This document shows, one piece after another, positions 29,344 to 37,483 of a DNA stretch of 64,000 nt. Numbering within the stretch: the stretch's first letter is position 1; each line of letters opens with the position of its first letter. The position numbers were made by a program, and so were the translations under genes. This DNA comes from Paucibacter sp. KBW04 (GTDB taxonomy: Bacteria; Pseudomonadota; Gammaproteobacteria; Burkholderiales; Burkholderiaceae_C). The stretch covers positions 186,001 through 250,000 of the forward strand of contig NZ_QAJN01000004.1 of NCBI RefSeq assembly GCF_003852425.1. Direction: 5' to 3'. The notes beneath the pieces were generated by a model that saw only the letters and a list, made by a program, of their open reading frames with translations, searched no databases and had not been told where the DNA came from.

Positions 29344-29697
29344 ATGAGTTTCGAACATCAACGCAGCGAAGAGCAAGGCAGCCAGCTGGTGAACCTGCGC
29401 GGCCGCATCGACAGCGCCAGCGCTAGCGCCTTCGAGCAAGCCGTGCTCGACCTGTTCAGCGCCCCCGGCCGCCGCGCCGTGCTGGACTTTGGCGGGGTGG
29501 ACTACATCTCCAGCGCCGGCCTGCGGGTGGTGCTGATGGTGGCCAAGCGCGCCAAGCAGGGCCAGGGCCGCTTGCTGCTCTGCGGCCTGGCCCCACATGT
29601 GCGCGAGGTCTTCGAGATCAGCGGCTTTCTGAAGATCATCGACACGGTGGACGATCGCGCCGTCGCTCTGCGCAATTTGGCTGCCTGCCCGCTATGA
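29344..29697 (+). CDS. STAS-domain anti-anti-sigma factor
   Basis: A 117-residue STAS protein. The phospho-acceptor loop is DFGGVDYISSAGLRVVL, with Ser residues in the usual position before AGLR. It follows the kinase by 11 bases with AAGGA before its ATG, and its stop overlaps the permease start. Together with the phosphatase and kinase it completes a partner-switching trio. It could bind the kinase or the extra domain on the downstream transporter. Confidence 0.93.
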   Translation: MSFEHQRSEEQGSQLVNLRGRIDSASASAFEQAVLDLFSAPGRRAVLDFGGVDYISSAGLRVVLMVAKRAKQGQGRLLLCGLAPHVREVFEISGFLKIIDTVDDRAVALRNLAACPL

Positions 29698-31496
29698 ATT
29701 TGCAGCTGCCCCTGGCGCAATGGCTGAAGCGCTGGCTGCCGCCCTCCAAACCCGGCCGCCGGCCCTTTGAGCTGATCTACGCGGCCGATGAATGCCCGCC
29801 GCCTGCGGCCTTGGGCCTGCTCTCGATGCAGCATGCGGCCACGGTGCTGGCCCTGATCACCCATGTGCTGGCGGCCGCCAAGATCGCGGGCCTGAGCCTG
29901 CCGCAAACGCATTCCATCGTAGCCGTCACCCTCTTGGGCATGGCCATGGGCACGGCCTTGCAGGCCTGGGGCGGGCGCTGGGGCAGCGGCACTTTGCTGG
30001 TGTTCCAACCCGACCCGATGATGATCACCGTGGCCGGCGCGGCGATTGCCTCGCAAGGCGTGGGCGCCCTGGTGCAGGTGACGGTGGTGACGGCCCTGGT
30101 CACGATTGGCCTGGGGCCCTTGATGCGCTTTCTGCGCCCGCTGTTTCCGCCGCCGGTGGTGGGCACGGTGATCTGCATGGGCGGTCTGGCCTTGGTGGAG
30201 CCGGCCGTGCGCAACTCCCTGGGCGTGAACGCGCAGATGCAGGTGGACGGCGTCAGCCTGCTGATCTCGGGCACGGCCCTGGCCAGCATCGTGGCGCTAT
30301 CGGTCTGGGGCGGGCGGCGCTTCAAGCTGCTGGGCTTGATGATGGGCATTCTGGCGGGCCTGCTGATCGCGGCATTAACCGGCCGTCTGGTCGGCATGGA
30401 ATGGGTGGCCAGCGCGCCCCTGCTGGCCCTGCCCCAACCCATCGCCCCCAGCTTCAGCCTGGGGCCCGAGATCCTGATGGCCATCGTGCTGATCGCGGCG
30501 CTGAACCAGCTGGACAATATCGGCTGCCTGATCGTGATGGACAAAACGAACAACGCCGACTGGCGCCGCGCCGATATGCAGATGGTGGGCCGGGGCATAC
30601 GCGCCAACGGGGTTAGCGATTTGCTCAGCGGCCTGTTCGGCAGCTTCCCCACGGCACCCAGCTCGGCCAATATCGCCCTGGTGCATGCCACCAGCTCCAG
30701 CTCGCGGGTCATCGGCCTGGTGGCGGCCGGCCTGCTCTTGCTGATCGCGCTCAGCCCCAAGCTGACCATGGCGCTCACGCTCATTCCGCACGCCGTGCTG
30801 GGCGCGGTGGAGCTGTATGCCGCGGCCTATCTGATCGTCTCGGGCATCGAGCTGATCGCCACCCGCGCCCTGGACAGCCGCGGCATCTTCATGGTGGGCC
30901 TCTCGCTGTGCGCCGGCCTGGCCACGATGCTGATGCCCGGGCTCTCGCAAACCCTGCCGGAGAGCCTGCGCTTTCTGGCCGGTGACGGCTTTGTGGTGGC
31001 GGGCTTAACCGTTGTTCTGCTGAACCTGCTGTTCCGCCTGGGCACGCGGCGCACAGCCCACGGCGAGCTGGACCCGGCCCTGGGCCCGCTGACGCACCAG
31101 ATCACCGCCTTCGTCGAACGCCAGGGCGGCGCCTGGGGCGCCCGCATGGACATCGTGCGCCGCGCCGCACTGGCCGCGCTGGAAGCCAGCGAGGCGATCC
31201 AAGCCGCAGGCGGCGGCCGGGTGTTGGCCCTGAACGGCAGCTTTGACGAATTCAACTTCGACCTGGAGTTGCTGCACGAAGGCAAACCCCTGCCCGTGGG
31301 CGACGGGCCTGGGGCCACCCAATACAGCACCGTGGACCTCCACGCCTTGCTAGACGGCGATGCCGAGGACGACAGCCAACTCGACTCCGCCATGCAACGC
31401 GTCTCCGGCGTACTGATGCGCAACCTGGCCGACAAACTCAGCAGCGCGGCCATCGGGGACGATGTGGCGATGCTGAAGCTGCATTTTGATCATTGA
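29694..31496 (+). CDS. NCS2 (uracil/xanthine-type) permease with C-terminal GHKL-like extension
   Basis: A 600-residue protein, about 140 residues longer than a usual nucleobase permease. Residues 1-455 form the 14-helix NCS2/UraA fold, with LVFQPDPMMITVAGAAIASQG, NQLDNIGCLIVMDKTN and FPTAPSSANIAL in the substrate-binding positions. Residues about 460-600 are soluble: MDIVRRAALAALEASEAI, SFDEFNFDLELLHEGKPLPV, and MQRVSGVLMRNLADKLSS resemble, in order, the N-box helix, central strands and G2 region of an RsbW-like domain, but the Asn and Gly motifs are weak. The start overlaps the STAS stop. The canonical NCS2 QNxGxxxxT motif is altered, so the solute may not be a purine or pyrimidine. Confidence 0.82.
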   Translation: MNLQLPLAQWLKRWLPPSKPGRRPFELIYAADECPPPAALGLLSMQHAATVLALITHVLAAAKIAGLSLPQTHSIVAVTLLGMAMGTALQAWGGRWGSGTLLVFQPDPMMITVAGAAIASQGVGALVQVTVVTALVTIGLGPLMRFLRPLFPPPVVGTVICMGGLALVEPAVRNSLGVNAQMQVDGVSLLISGTALASIVALSVWGGRRFKLLGLMMGILAGLLIAALTGRLVGMEWVASAPLLALPQPIAPSFSLGPEILMAIVLIAALNQLDNIGCLIVMDKTNNADWRRADMQMVGRGIRANGVSDLLSGLFGSFPTAPSSANIALVHATSSSSRVIGLVAAGLLLLIALSPKLTMALTLIPHAVLGAVELYAAAYLIVSGIELIATRALDSRGIFMVGLSLCAGLATMLMPGLSQTLPESLRFLAGDGFVVAGLTVVLLNLLFRLGTRRTAHGELDPALGPLTHQITAFVERQGGAWGARMDIVRRAALAALEASEAIQAAGGGRVLALNGSFDEFNFDLELLHEGKPLPVGDGPGATQYSTVDLHALLDGDAEDDSQLDSAMQRVSGVLMRNLADKLSSAAIGDDVAMLKLHFDH

Positions 31497-31650
31497 GGAA
31501 TGGCGCTGCGCCTGGACCTGCTGAACGCGCCCCCTTTTAAGAGCTGGGCGAGCTGCGCCCAAAACAAGGACTAAGCGACAGGAGGTAAGGCAGTACCGCA
31601 CCTTGTCTGATACAAGCTCGCTCACTTCAACCAGGGACGGAGTGACAAGC

Positions 31651-32814
31651 ATGAATCGGATCTACACCAGCATCTGCCTGATCGCAGCCTTAGGCGGCGC
31701 GGGCCAGAGCGCAAACGCCAACACCGCATCGGCCAGCGAGGCCGACAGCAGCAAGGCCGTCGCCATAGAGCGCCTGATTCAAAGCGAGATGAGCGCGCGC
31801 GGAATCCCTGGCGCCCAGCTCACCGTGGTGCAGGGCAAGAAGATTGTGTTCAGCGGCGCCTACGGCCAGAGCAATCTCGAGACCGGGGCGCCGGTGACGA
31901 AGCAAACCATCTTCGGCGTCAACTCGATCAGCAAGGCCTTGACCGGCGTGGCGATCATGCAATTGGTCGAAGCGGGCAAGCTCGATCTCGATGCGCCGCT
32001 GGTCAGCTACCTCCAGACGCTGCCGCAGGCATGGAAGGACGTCAGCGTCCGGCAGGCGCTCACCCACACCTCAGGGCTCCCAGAGATCATTGACGACAAC
32101 GTCCGCCTGCTCGATGGCGCCGAACCCGAGCTTGCCTGGGCCAAGGTGCAAGAGCTGCCGCTGAACTTCCCGTCGGGCACGCGGTTTGAGTACTCACAGA
32201 CCAACTATGTGGTCGCCGGGAAAATAATTGAGAAGCTCAGCGGGCAGTCCTTCGCTGAGTTCGTGCGCGAACGGCAGTTCAAACCCGCAGGCATGAAGTT
32301 GAGCGGCTTCAGCGATACCACCGCAATCAAGCCGCCCGTGGCGACGCTGTACACCCATCTGACGCTGCAGATCAAGGGCATGAAAACCGTCGGCGCGGAG
32401 CGCAGCAAGACGCCTTTTGTCCGCCATGAGCCGCTGCCAGAAATATTCCTGCCGATCGGCGGCGTCCGCAGCACCTCCACCGACTTGGCCGAATGGGCGA
32501 TTGCTCTGCAAGAACAAAAGCTGGTGAGCAAGAGCAGTCTGGAACAACTCTGGAAACCGCAGCTGCTCAAGGACGGCACGCAACGCGGCTTCAACGCCAC
32601 CATCAATGGCTACGGGCTGGGCTTTCCAAGCATTCAACGCCCCGCGCATCCCGCGCTGGCGCTCACCGGCGGCGCCCGCGCAGCCGTCTTCATCTACCCC
32701 AAGGACGATCTCACGGTCATCGTGCTGAGCAATCTGCTGGGCGCCACACCGCAGAGCTTCATCGACAAGATCGCTGCTTTCTATCTGCCGGGCTTGAACG
32801 CCGAGACCAAGTAG
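31651..32814 (+). CDS. Serine hydrolase, beta-lactamase class C/penicillin-binding type
   Basis: A 387-residue exported protein with a signal peptide ending around AGQSANA. The catalytic SxxK is SISK (in FGVNSISKALTG); the second motif is YSQ within FEYSQTNYV in the Tyr-x-Asn position, and LTGGARAAV replaces KTG. It belongs to the broad S12/AmpC-like family of esterases and DD-peptidases; true beta-lactamase activity cannot be assumed. The ATG at 31651 follows GGAG. It appears monocistronic; the preceding 154 bases would hold its promoter. Confidence 0.88.
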   Translation: MNRIYTSICLIAALGGAGQSANANTASASEADSSKAVAIERLIQSEMSARGIPGAQLTVVQGKKIVFSGAYGQSNLETGAPVTKQTIFGVNSISKALTGVAIMQLVEAGKLDLDAPLVSYLQTLPQAWKDVSVRQALTHTSGLPEIIDDNVRLLDGAEPELAWAKVQELPLNFPSGTRFEYSQTNYVVAGKIIEKLSGQSFAEFVRERQFKPAGMKLSGFSDTTAIKPPVATLYTHLTLQIKGMKTVGAERSKTPFVRHEPLPEIFLPIGGVRSTSTDLAEWAIALQEQKLVSKSSLEQLWKPQLLKDGTQRGFNATINGYGLGFPSIQRPAHPALALTGGARAAVFIYPKDDLTVIVLSNLLGATPQSFIDKIAAFYLPGLNAETK

Positions 32815-32820
32815 GCGGTT

Positions 32821-32862
32821 GGCTGCCAGTGCCAAGCGAAAGCCACTGGCTGGCGGTCAGCC
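32821..32862. repeat. Hairpin repeat (GCCAGTG...CACTGGC), copy 1
   Basis: Directly after the hydrolase stop codon, GCCAGTGCCAAGCGAAAGCC plus ACTGGC forms a stem with arms GCCAGTG and CACTGGC. A near-identical unit is at 38801-38837. It lies between convergent genes and could end transcription, but no T-run follows, so a REP-like element is equally likely. Confidence 0.65.
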
Positions 32863-33372
32863 GCGCCGTTCCAGGTAATGCGCGTCCGGCCCGTAGCTGG
32901 CCAGCTTGCGGCGCAGTTGGGCAGACACCGGCCGGGGCGCAAAGCCCCAGCGGCCCCAAAAACTGGCCGAGTTTTGCACCGCGATCAGGCAGGCGCGGTC
33001 CAAGCCGCTGGCTTCCAGGCTTTGCAGAAAGCGCTGTACCAGCGCCTGGGCCAGGCCGCTGCCACGGGCTTTGGGGTGCACCGACAAATCATGCAGATAC
33101 AGGCAATCGGCCCGCGCGGGCAGCACGCAATCGGCGGCGTCCAGCAAGGGGGGCGCCTCGGCCCGCCAAGGCAGGGCAAACAGGTAGGCGGCCAGTCCGC
33201 CGGAGCCCTGATGCGCGGCAACCCAGCAATGCGCAGGAGCAGCCTGCAATTTGGCGGCCAAGGAGGCCCGAGACTCGGGCTGCAGTTCGGTGAAGCATGC
33301 AGCCTGGATGTGCAGCACCTCAGGCAAGTCAGCCGCCTGCATGGGGCGGATCAGGAAGGTCGGGGACAACAT
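32857..33372 (-). CDS. GNAT-family N-acetyltransferase
   Basis: A 171-residue acetyltransferase. The start FLIRPMQAADLPEVLHI, the strand LYLHDLSVHPKARGSGLAQALVQRF (acetyl-CoA-binding loop split as R-G-S-G-L-A), and the end NSASFWGRWGFAP follow the family order. I took the ATG at 33372, which precedes the conserved fold; the frame is open for 25 more codons upstream without homology, and no Shine-Dalgarno is evident. The substrate is unknown. Transcription is towards the serine hydrolase gene. Confidence 0.85.
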   Translation of the reverse strand: MLSPTFLIRPMQAADLPEVLHIQAACFTELQPESRASLAAKLQAAPAHCWVAAHQGSGGLAAYLFALPWRAEAPPLLDAADCVLPARADCLYLHDLSVHPKARGSGLAQALVQRFLQSLEASGLDRACLIAVQNSASFWGRWGFAPRPVSAQLRRKLASYGPDAHYLERRG

Positions 33373-33599
33373 GGCACAACAACAGAAAACAGCGCAGCGC
33401 AGCAGAGTCGCCGAGCGCAAAAACCGCTTATTGTCGGCGAAGCGCACAGGGCCAGCAGGCGCGAGCCTCAGGCCCTCAATCTGACCGGATTCAGCCTGAC
33501 CCCGTCACGGGAAACGCCGCGTTCAACTTGATCATCAGAGGCTGTCCAAAGCGCTTGGCATTGATGTTGGACGCCCAGGCTTGGGGGGCTCAACTCAGC

Positions 33600-34241
33600 T
33601 CACCCCCGCCCCATCTCCTGCAACAAGCTCCTCACCTTGGTGGTGATGATGTCCACCGCCGGGCCGTTGGCGCCGTGGGGCAGGATGACGTCGGCGTTGC
33701 GCTTGGTCGGCTCGATGAACTGCTTGTGCATGGGGCGCACGGTGTCCAGGTACTGCTTCACCACCGACTCGGTACTGCGGCCTCGCTCTGAAATATCGCG
33801 CTGCAGGCGGCGGATGAAACGCACGTCCGAGGCCGTGTCCACGTAAATCTTCAGCGACATCATATTGCGCAGCTTGCTGTCGTACAGGGCGAACAGGCCC
33901 TCGACCACGATCACCGGCGCGGGCTGCACGGTGATGGTGTCGCTGGAGCGGTTGTCGGCCGCGAAGTCGTAGACCGGCATGGCGATCGCCTCGCCCTTGC
34001 GCAGCGCGGCCAGGTGCTGGGTCATCAGCGGCCAGTCAAAAGCATCCGGATGGTCGTAGTTCTGCTTGCGCCGGTCCTCCGGCGGCATATGGGATTGGTC
34101 GCGGTAGTAATCGTCCTGCATCACCACCGCCACGTTCTCAGCCCCGATGGCGGCCACCACCTGGCGCGTCACCGTCGATTTGCCGCTGCCGCTGCCGCCT
34201 GCGACACCGATGACGAAAGGTTTGTGGGTAGATTTGGGCAT
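33600..34241 (-). CDS. udk: Uridine kinase
   Basis: A 213-residue P-loop kinase of pyrimidine salvage (uridine or cytidine + NTP to UMP/CMP). Walker A is GVAGGSGSGKST, then MQDDYYRDQSHMP, NYDHPDAFDW and PVYDFAADNRS, in the standard Udk order; VIVVEGLFALYD carries the Walker B region. I used the ATG at 34241, where other Udk proteins begin. It stands alone; no promoter was identified. Phosphoribulokinase is related but differs in the YDHPDAFD region. Confidence 0.93.
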   Translation of the reverse strand: MPKSTHKPFVIGVAGGSGSGKSTVTRQVVAAIGAENVAVVMQDDYYRDQSHMPPEDRRKQNYDHPDAFDWPLMTQHLAALRKGEAIAMPVYDFAADNRSSDTITVQPAPVIVVEGLFALYDSKLRNMMSLKIYVDTASDVRFIRRLQRDISERGRSTESVVKQYLDTVRPMHKQFIEPTKRNADVILPHGANGPAVDIITTKVRSLLQEMGRG

Positions 34242-34341
34242 AGGAAGCTGCAGCGGGAGAGGACGAGCCCTGCAAATTGGTAAGTAAAGAAACAAACCTA
34301 CAGGCGGGGCGGGGAATGCTGGATTTTATGAGTGGCGTGGC

Positions 34342-34425
34342 CGAAGGCTTGGTTGACTTCCCACGGGTCGGCGCTCTTGGCCTCTCAGCCGTTTTGGATA
34401 GCAGCGATTGGATGACACTCACCGG
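34342..34425 (-). pseudogene. Remnant of an acetyl-CoA acetyltransferase (thiolase) gene
   Basis: These 84 bases align without gaps to bases within the intact thiolase gene at about 41646-41730, with 69 of 84 positions identical by eye. On the minus strand the remnant still reads DPWEVNQAFG, against DLWEVNEAFA in the intact protein, but has a stop codon just before it (Asn-Gly-stop). It is an internal fragment without either end of the gene, left in the gap between udk and the MAPEG gene and followed 18 bases later by a dispersed repeat copy. Confidence 0.75.
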
Positions 34426-34442
34426 AGCAGTCGAAGCCTGCA

Positions 34443-34480
34443 GGGGTCAGGTCTTGCCTTTAGATTCGAGACCCGACCCC
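34443..34480. repeat. Dispersed repeat GGGTCAGGTCTTGCCTTT, copy B
   Basis: Begins GGGGTCAGGTCTTGCCTTTA and continues ATTCGAGACCCGACCCC, forming a hairpin with arms GGGTC(A)GGTCT and its complement. It is almost identical to copy D at 38841-38877. It sits in the 438-base non-coding stretch between udk (34241) and the MAPEG gene (34680), which otherwise holds the thiolase remnant and no gene. Confidence 0.8.
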
Positions 34481-34679
34481 GAAGCCGCTGTGATCCGTAT
34501 GCCTCTGGACCAGAAGCGCGAGCAGGATGTTGAGGTCGTCACGCCCAAGCTGTAATTCAAGCGAGGATCGCTTGCGCGAAGCTGAGGCGCGCTTCGGGTT
34601 CGGGGCTTGACTCTAGACAAACCCCGACCCGATCTCGATGCCTAGAATTTCGCCAGGCTTCACACTCGCCCGGCTCGCC

Positions 34680-35096
34680 ATGAAATCCACCACCATCTTC
34701 CTGCCCGCACTCGCGCTGATGCTTTGGACTTTGCTCGTTTTGGTGCAGGTGCCGATCCGTCGCTTTGCAGCGTTCTTTCGCAAGCGCGTTGCCGTGCAAG
34801 ATTTTCGTTATGGTGAGTCCGAGAACGTGCCCGTGGATGTGGCCTTGCCGAACCGCATTTTTATGAACCTGGTCGAGGTGCCGGTGCTGTTTTACGCGCT
34901 GACATTCATCGCCTTCGCAAGCAACCAGGTCGATGCCCGCACGCTGGGCATGGCATGGGTTTATGTGGCATTGCGGCTGGCGCACAGCCTCATCTACTTC
35001 AGCTACAACCACGTCATCCACCGTTTCGCGGTCTTTGCCAGCAGCAATCTGGTCCTGCTGGCCATGATTCTTTACCTCGGCAAGGGGCTGATCTAG
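34680..35096 (+). CDS. MAPEG-family membrane protein
   Basis: A 138-residue four-helix inner-membrane protein. The hydrophobic helices fall at about residues 3-24, 61-80, 88-108 and 115-135, with NRIFMNLVEVPVLFYALTFIAF and ALRLAHSLIYFSYNHVIHRF carrying the MAPEG signature (E..P and R..HS..). The family includes glutathione S-transferases and leukotriene synthases in eukaryotes; bacterial roles are poorly known. Neither this ATG nor one 42 bases upstream has a clear ribosome site. It converges on nrtR, with 13 bases between stops. Confidence 0.85.
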   Translation: MKSTTIFLPALALMLWTLLVLVQVPIRRFAAFFRKRVAVQDFRYGESENVPVDVALPNRIFMNLVEVPVLFYALTFIAFASNQVDARTLGMAWVYVALRLAHSLIYFSYNHVIHRFAVFASSNLVLLAMILYLGKGLI

Positions 35097-35109
35097 GACT
35101 GGGGCCGCC

Positions 35110-35796
35110 TCAGCTGATCTGGCGGCCAAGAATCGCCAGTTCTTCCCGCAGGCTGTAGCCCTGGGCTGGGCGCCCGCCGGAGTGGCGGATCAACTCGGTC
35201 TCCACCAGCACGCCTTCGTCCAGGACCTTGCGCCGGAAGTTGTCTTTGTTCGTCGAGGTGCCGGTAACGATCTCGTACACGGCCTGCAGGTCGGCCATGC
35301 GGAACACCTTGGGCAGCAGGTGCGCGACGATGGTGGAGTAGCTGGCCTTGGCCTTCAATCGCGCCAGCGCGGTATCGATGAGCTGCAGGTGGTCAAAAGC
35401 CAGGTCACGGGTCTTCAAGCTCACGCTCGGGATCACCTCGTGCAAGGTGAGCTTGCCGGCGTCCACCAGGGGCTGCACCGCGTCCTGGTGATGCAACGCC
35501 AGATGCACCACGCTGGCCGACCAGCCACGCGGGTCGCGCTTGGGGCCAGAGGCGGTGCAAACCTGCTCCAGATGGCTGGGCTTGAAGCCCAGCTTGCTCC
35601 GCAGGATGCGCAGCATGGCCGCATCCGTCGAGGCATCGACCTTGCCGGCCTCGGGGTCCGCATAAACATAACCGCCCGGCAGGGCCAGTTGACCAGCGCA
35701 GGGTTCGTCCTCGCGCTGCATCAAGGCGACCATGAGCTTCTCACCGACCAGGGTGAGGATGACGGCATCGACGGTGAGGACGGGGGTCTTGAACAT
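35110..35796 (-). CDS. nrtR: NrtR-type Nudix-related transcriptional regulator of NAD metabolism
   Basis: A 228-residue protein with an N-terminal Nudix-like domain (LTVDAVILTLVGEKLMVAL; LALPGGYVYADPEAGKVDAS, in which the Nudix box is degenerate) and a C-terminal winged helix (about 155-225, MADLQAVYEIVTG, NFRRKVLDEGVLVET). This two-domain plan is that of NrtR repressors, which sense ADP-ribose. It starts 49 bases after nadV ends on the same strand, in an operon with the NAD-salvage genes it presumably controls. Confidence 0.88.
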   Translation of the reverse strand: MFKTPVLTVDAVILTLVGEKLMVALMQREDEPCAGQLALPGGYVYADPEAGKVDASTDAAMLRILRSKLGFKPSHLEQVCTASGPKRDPRGWSASVVHLALHHQDAVQPLVDAGKLTLHEVIPSVSLKTRDLAFDHLQLIDTALARLKAKASYSTIVAHLLPKVFRMADLQAVYEIVTGTSTNKDNFRRKVLDEGVLVETELIRHSGGRPAQGYSLREELAILGRQIS

Positions 35797-35845
35797 GGTC
35801 TTTAAACTCTCTTGCGCTTGGAGCAAGGCTCGGGCTCTTCGGCGC

Positions 35846-37444
35846 TCAGGCTGCAGCTCCAGCGCCTGCCTTGGCCCTGGCGCGGATGTCGGCAAAGCTT
35901 TGCTCGCGCAGCAGCTTGCCGTTCTCAAACACCAGCTCCAGCAGGCCTTGCGCTTCTTGCTCGGGCGTCTGGCGATCGAAGAGCACATAGTCCCCGTCGA
36001 TCTTTTCCACACGCAGCAGGCCAACGGCTGACTTCTTGACGCCGCTGTCGGTCTTGGGGTCCTTGGACAGCTCGCGAAGCTCGCCGCCGACGATGCCTGC
36101 CGTGGCCTTCATGGCCATGCCGAAGCTGTCGCGCGTCAAGAACTGATAGCTATAGCTTCCCACGCCTAGCACCACATTGGTCGAGGCGAAACCCTTGGCC
36201 TGCAGGCGCGACAAGATCTGCTGCGCCCGCTCCAGAGTGATCGAGTCGCCGTAAATCAAGCCCACGCGTTCATGCAGCACCTTGTAGCCCTTGGCGGTTT
36301 CGCTGCCGCCGAAGATGTCCCACAGGCATTGCACCGAACCGCGCCGCTCGGCTTCCGAAATCAGATGGCCGTTGCGGAGCACGGTGTAACGGCCCTGCTC
36401 GTCACGCAGGAGCTGATCCTGTCCATCGACGGCCAATTCGGTGTCCAGATAGCCGCTGAGGATAAGCACCGGGTCGCCGGAGTCGGGCCTGAACACCACC
36501 TTGGCCTGACCCAAGGCATTGGGCTGGCGGGCCAGGATCTCCTGCTTGAGCGTGGCGGCGTGGTGGGTGATGACCTGCCAGTAGTCCCAGGTGTCAGAGA
36601 CGATGCTGACGATGCCGCTGGGGTAGACCTCGGTGATCAGGCGGCGGAAGGTCGAGACCTCATCCAGCTGACCGCCCATGCTCATTACGCTGTGCTCGGT
36701 GGCAGGCACCGAGCCGCCCAGCAGTTCCTTGTCGCTGTCGGCGCCGTAGAAGTCTTCCGCATAGTCAATCGCCGAGACGGTGTCCGTGCCGCAGAAGCTG
36801 ACCAAATGGCCGGCACCGCAACGGCTGGCGTCTTCCGGGTTGGCCATGCCACGGGCCGAGAAGTCATGCGCCTGCCAGTCGATGAAGCTGGCATCACCGC
36901 CGGTTTGTTCGCAAAAATCCTCCAGCAGGCGGCGATACTGGCGCGCGATGGTGGCCACCGTCATCGGCTTCCAAACACCGTTGGACAGCATGGTTTCCAG
37001 GTAGTTCACCAGCCAGAAAAAGGCGGGGACGGTTTCGGTGATGGTGAACACCGGCACCTTGATATTCACCAGCGAACCTTCGGGCAGCGCCTTGATGCGA
37101 ACCGGCAGATAGCCCAGCTCATGCAGCGCTTCGATGTGATGCACAGGCACGGCACCTGGGCCCAGGGCGTTATCCATGCGGCGCTGGTAGCGACGCACGG
37201 CCTTGTCCTTGGGCAGTTGAAAGAATTGCTGGTCGAACAGCTCGATCAAGAACTCCTTGATAAAGCCCTGCAGCCCAAAGAAGAGCACCCGCCCGTCAAA
37301 GGCGCCAGGGCCTTGGCGCAGCACCGGCGCCAGCCGATCCGAGCGTGGCGTGAAGTTCGAGTACACCTTCTGGGTGCCCTCGGGGTACTGGAAGACATGG
37401 CCCGACTTGTAAAAATCGATCAGGTTCAGCGGATTCATTTTCAT
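35846..37444 (-). CDS. nadV: Nicotinamide phosphoribosyltransferase
   Basis: A 532-residue NAMPT/NadV-type enzyme, clearly longer than nicotinate phosphoribosyltransferase. It opens NPLNLIDFYKSGHVFQYPEGT, contains DFSARGM, GTDTVSAIDYAEDFYG, ATEHSVM and VSDTWDYW, and the PRPP-binding VFRPDSGDPV. The reaction is nicotinamide + PRPP to NMN. The ATG follows GAGGA by four bases. It lies between prs and nrtR; the PRPP synthetase upstream would supply its co-substrate. Confidence 0.93.
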   Translation of the reverse strand: MKMNPLNLIDFYKSGHVFQYPEGTQKVYSNFTPRSDRLAPVLRQGPGAFDGRVLFFGLQGFIKEFLIELFDQQFFQLPKDKAVRRYQRRMDNALGPGAVPVHHIEALHELGYLPVRIKALPEGSLVNIKVPVFTITETVPAFFWLVNYLETMLSNGVWKPMTVATIARQYRRLLEDFCEQTGGDASFIDWQAHDFSARGMANPEDASRCGAGHLVSFCGTDTVSAIDYAEDFYGADSDKELLGGSVPATEHSVMSMGGQLDEVSTFRRLITEVYPSGIVSIVSDTWDYWQVITHHAATLKQEILARQPNALGQAKVVFRPDSGDPVLILSGYLDTELAVDGQDQLLRDEQGRYTVLRNGHLISEAERRGSVQCLWDIFGGSETAKGYKVLHERVGLIYGDSITLERAQQILSRLQAKGFASTNVVLGVGSYSYQFLTRDSFGMAMKATAGIVGGELRELSKDPKTDSGVKKSAVGLLRVEKIDGDYVLFDRQTPEQEAQGLLELVFENGKLLREQSFADIRARAKAGAGAAA

Positions 37445-37483
37445 GGGGTCCTCTTCAGTGTTCTTTGAAAGAATGGCCTGAGC

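Noticed and set aside
34277-34555. 92-codon open frame on the plus strand between udk and the MAPEG gene
   Set aside because: Most of it is the antisense of the thiolase remnant and the dispersed repeat, so it is not an independent gene.
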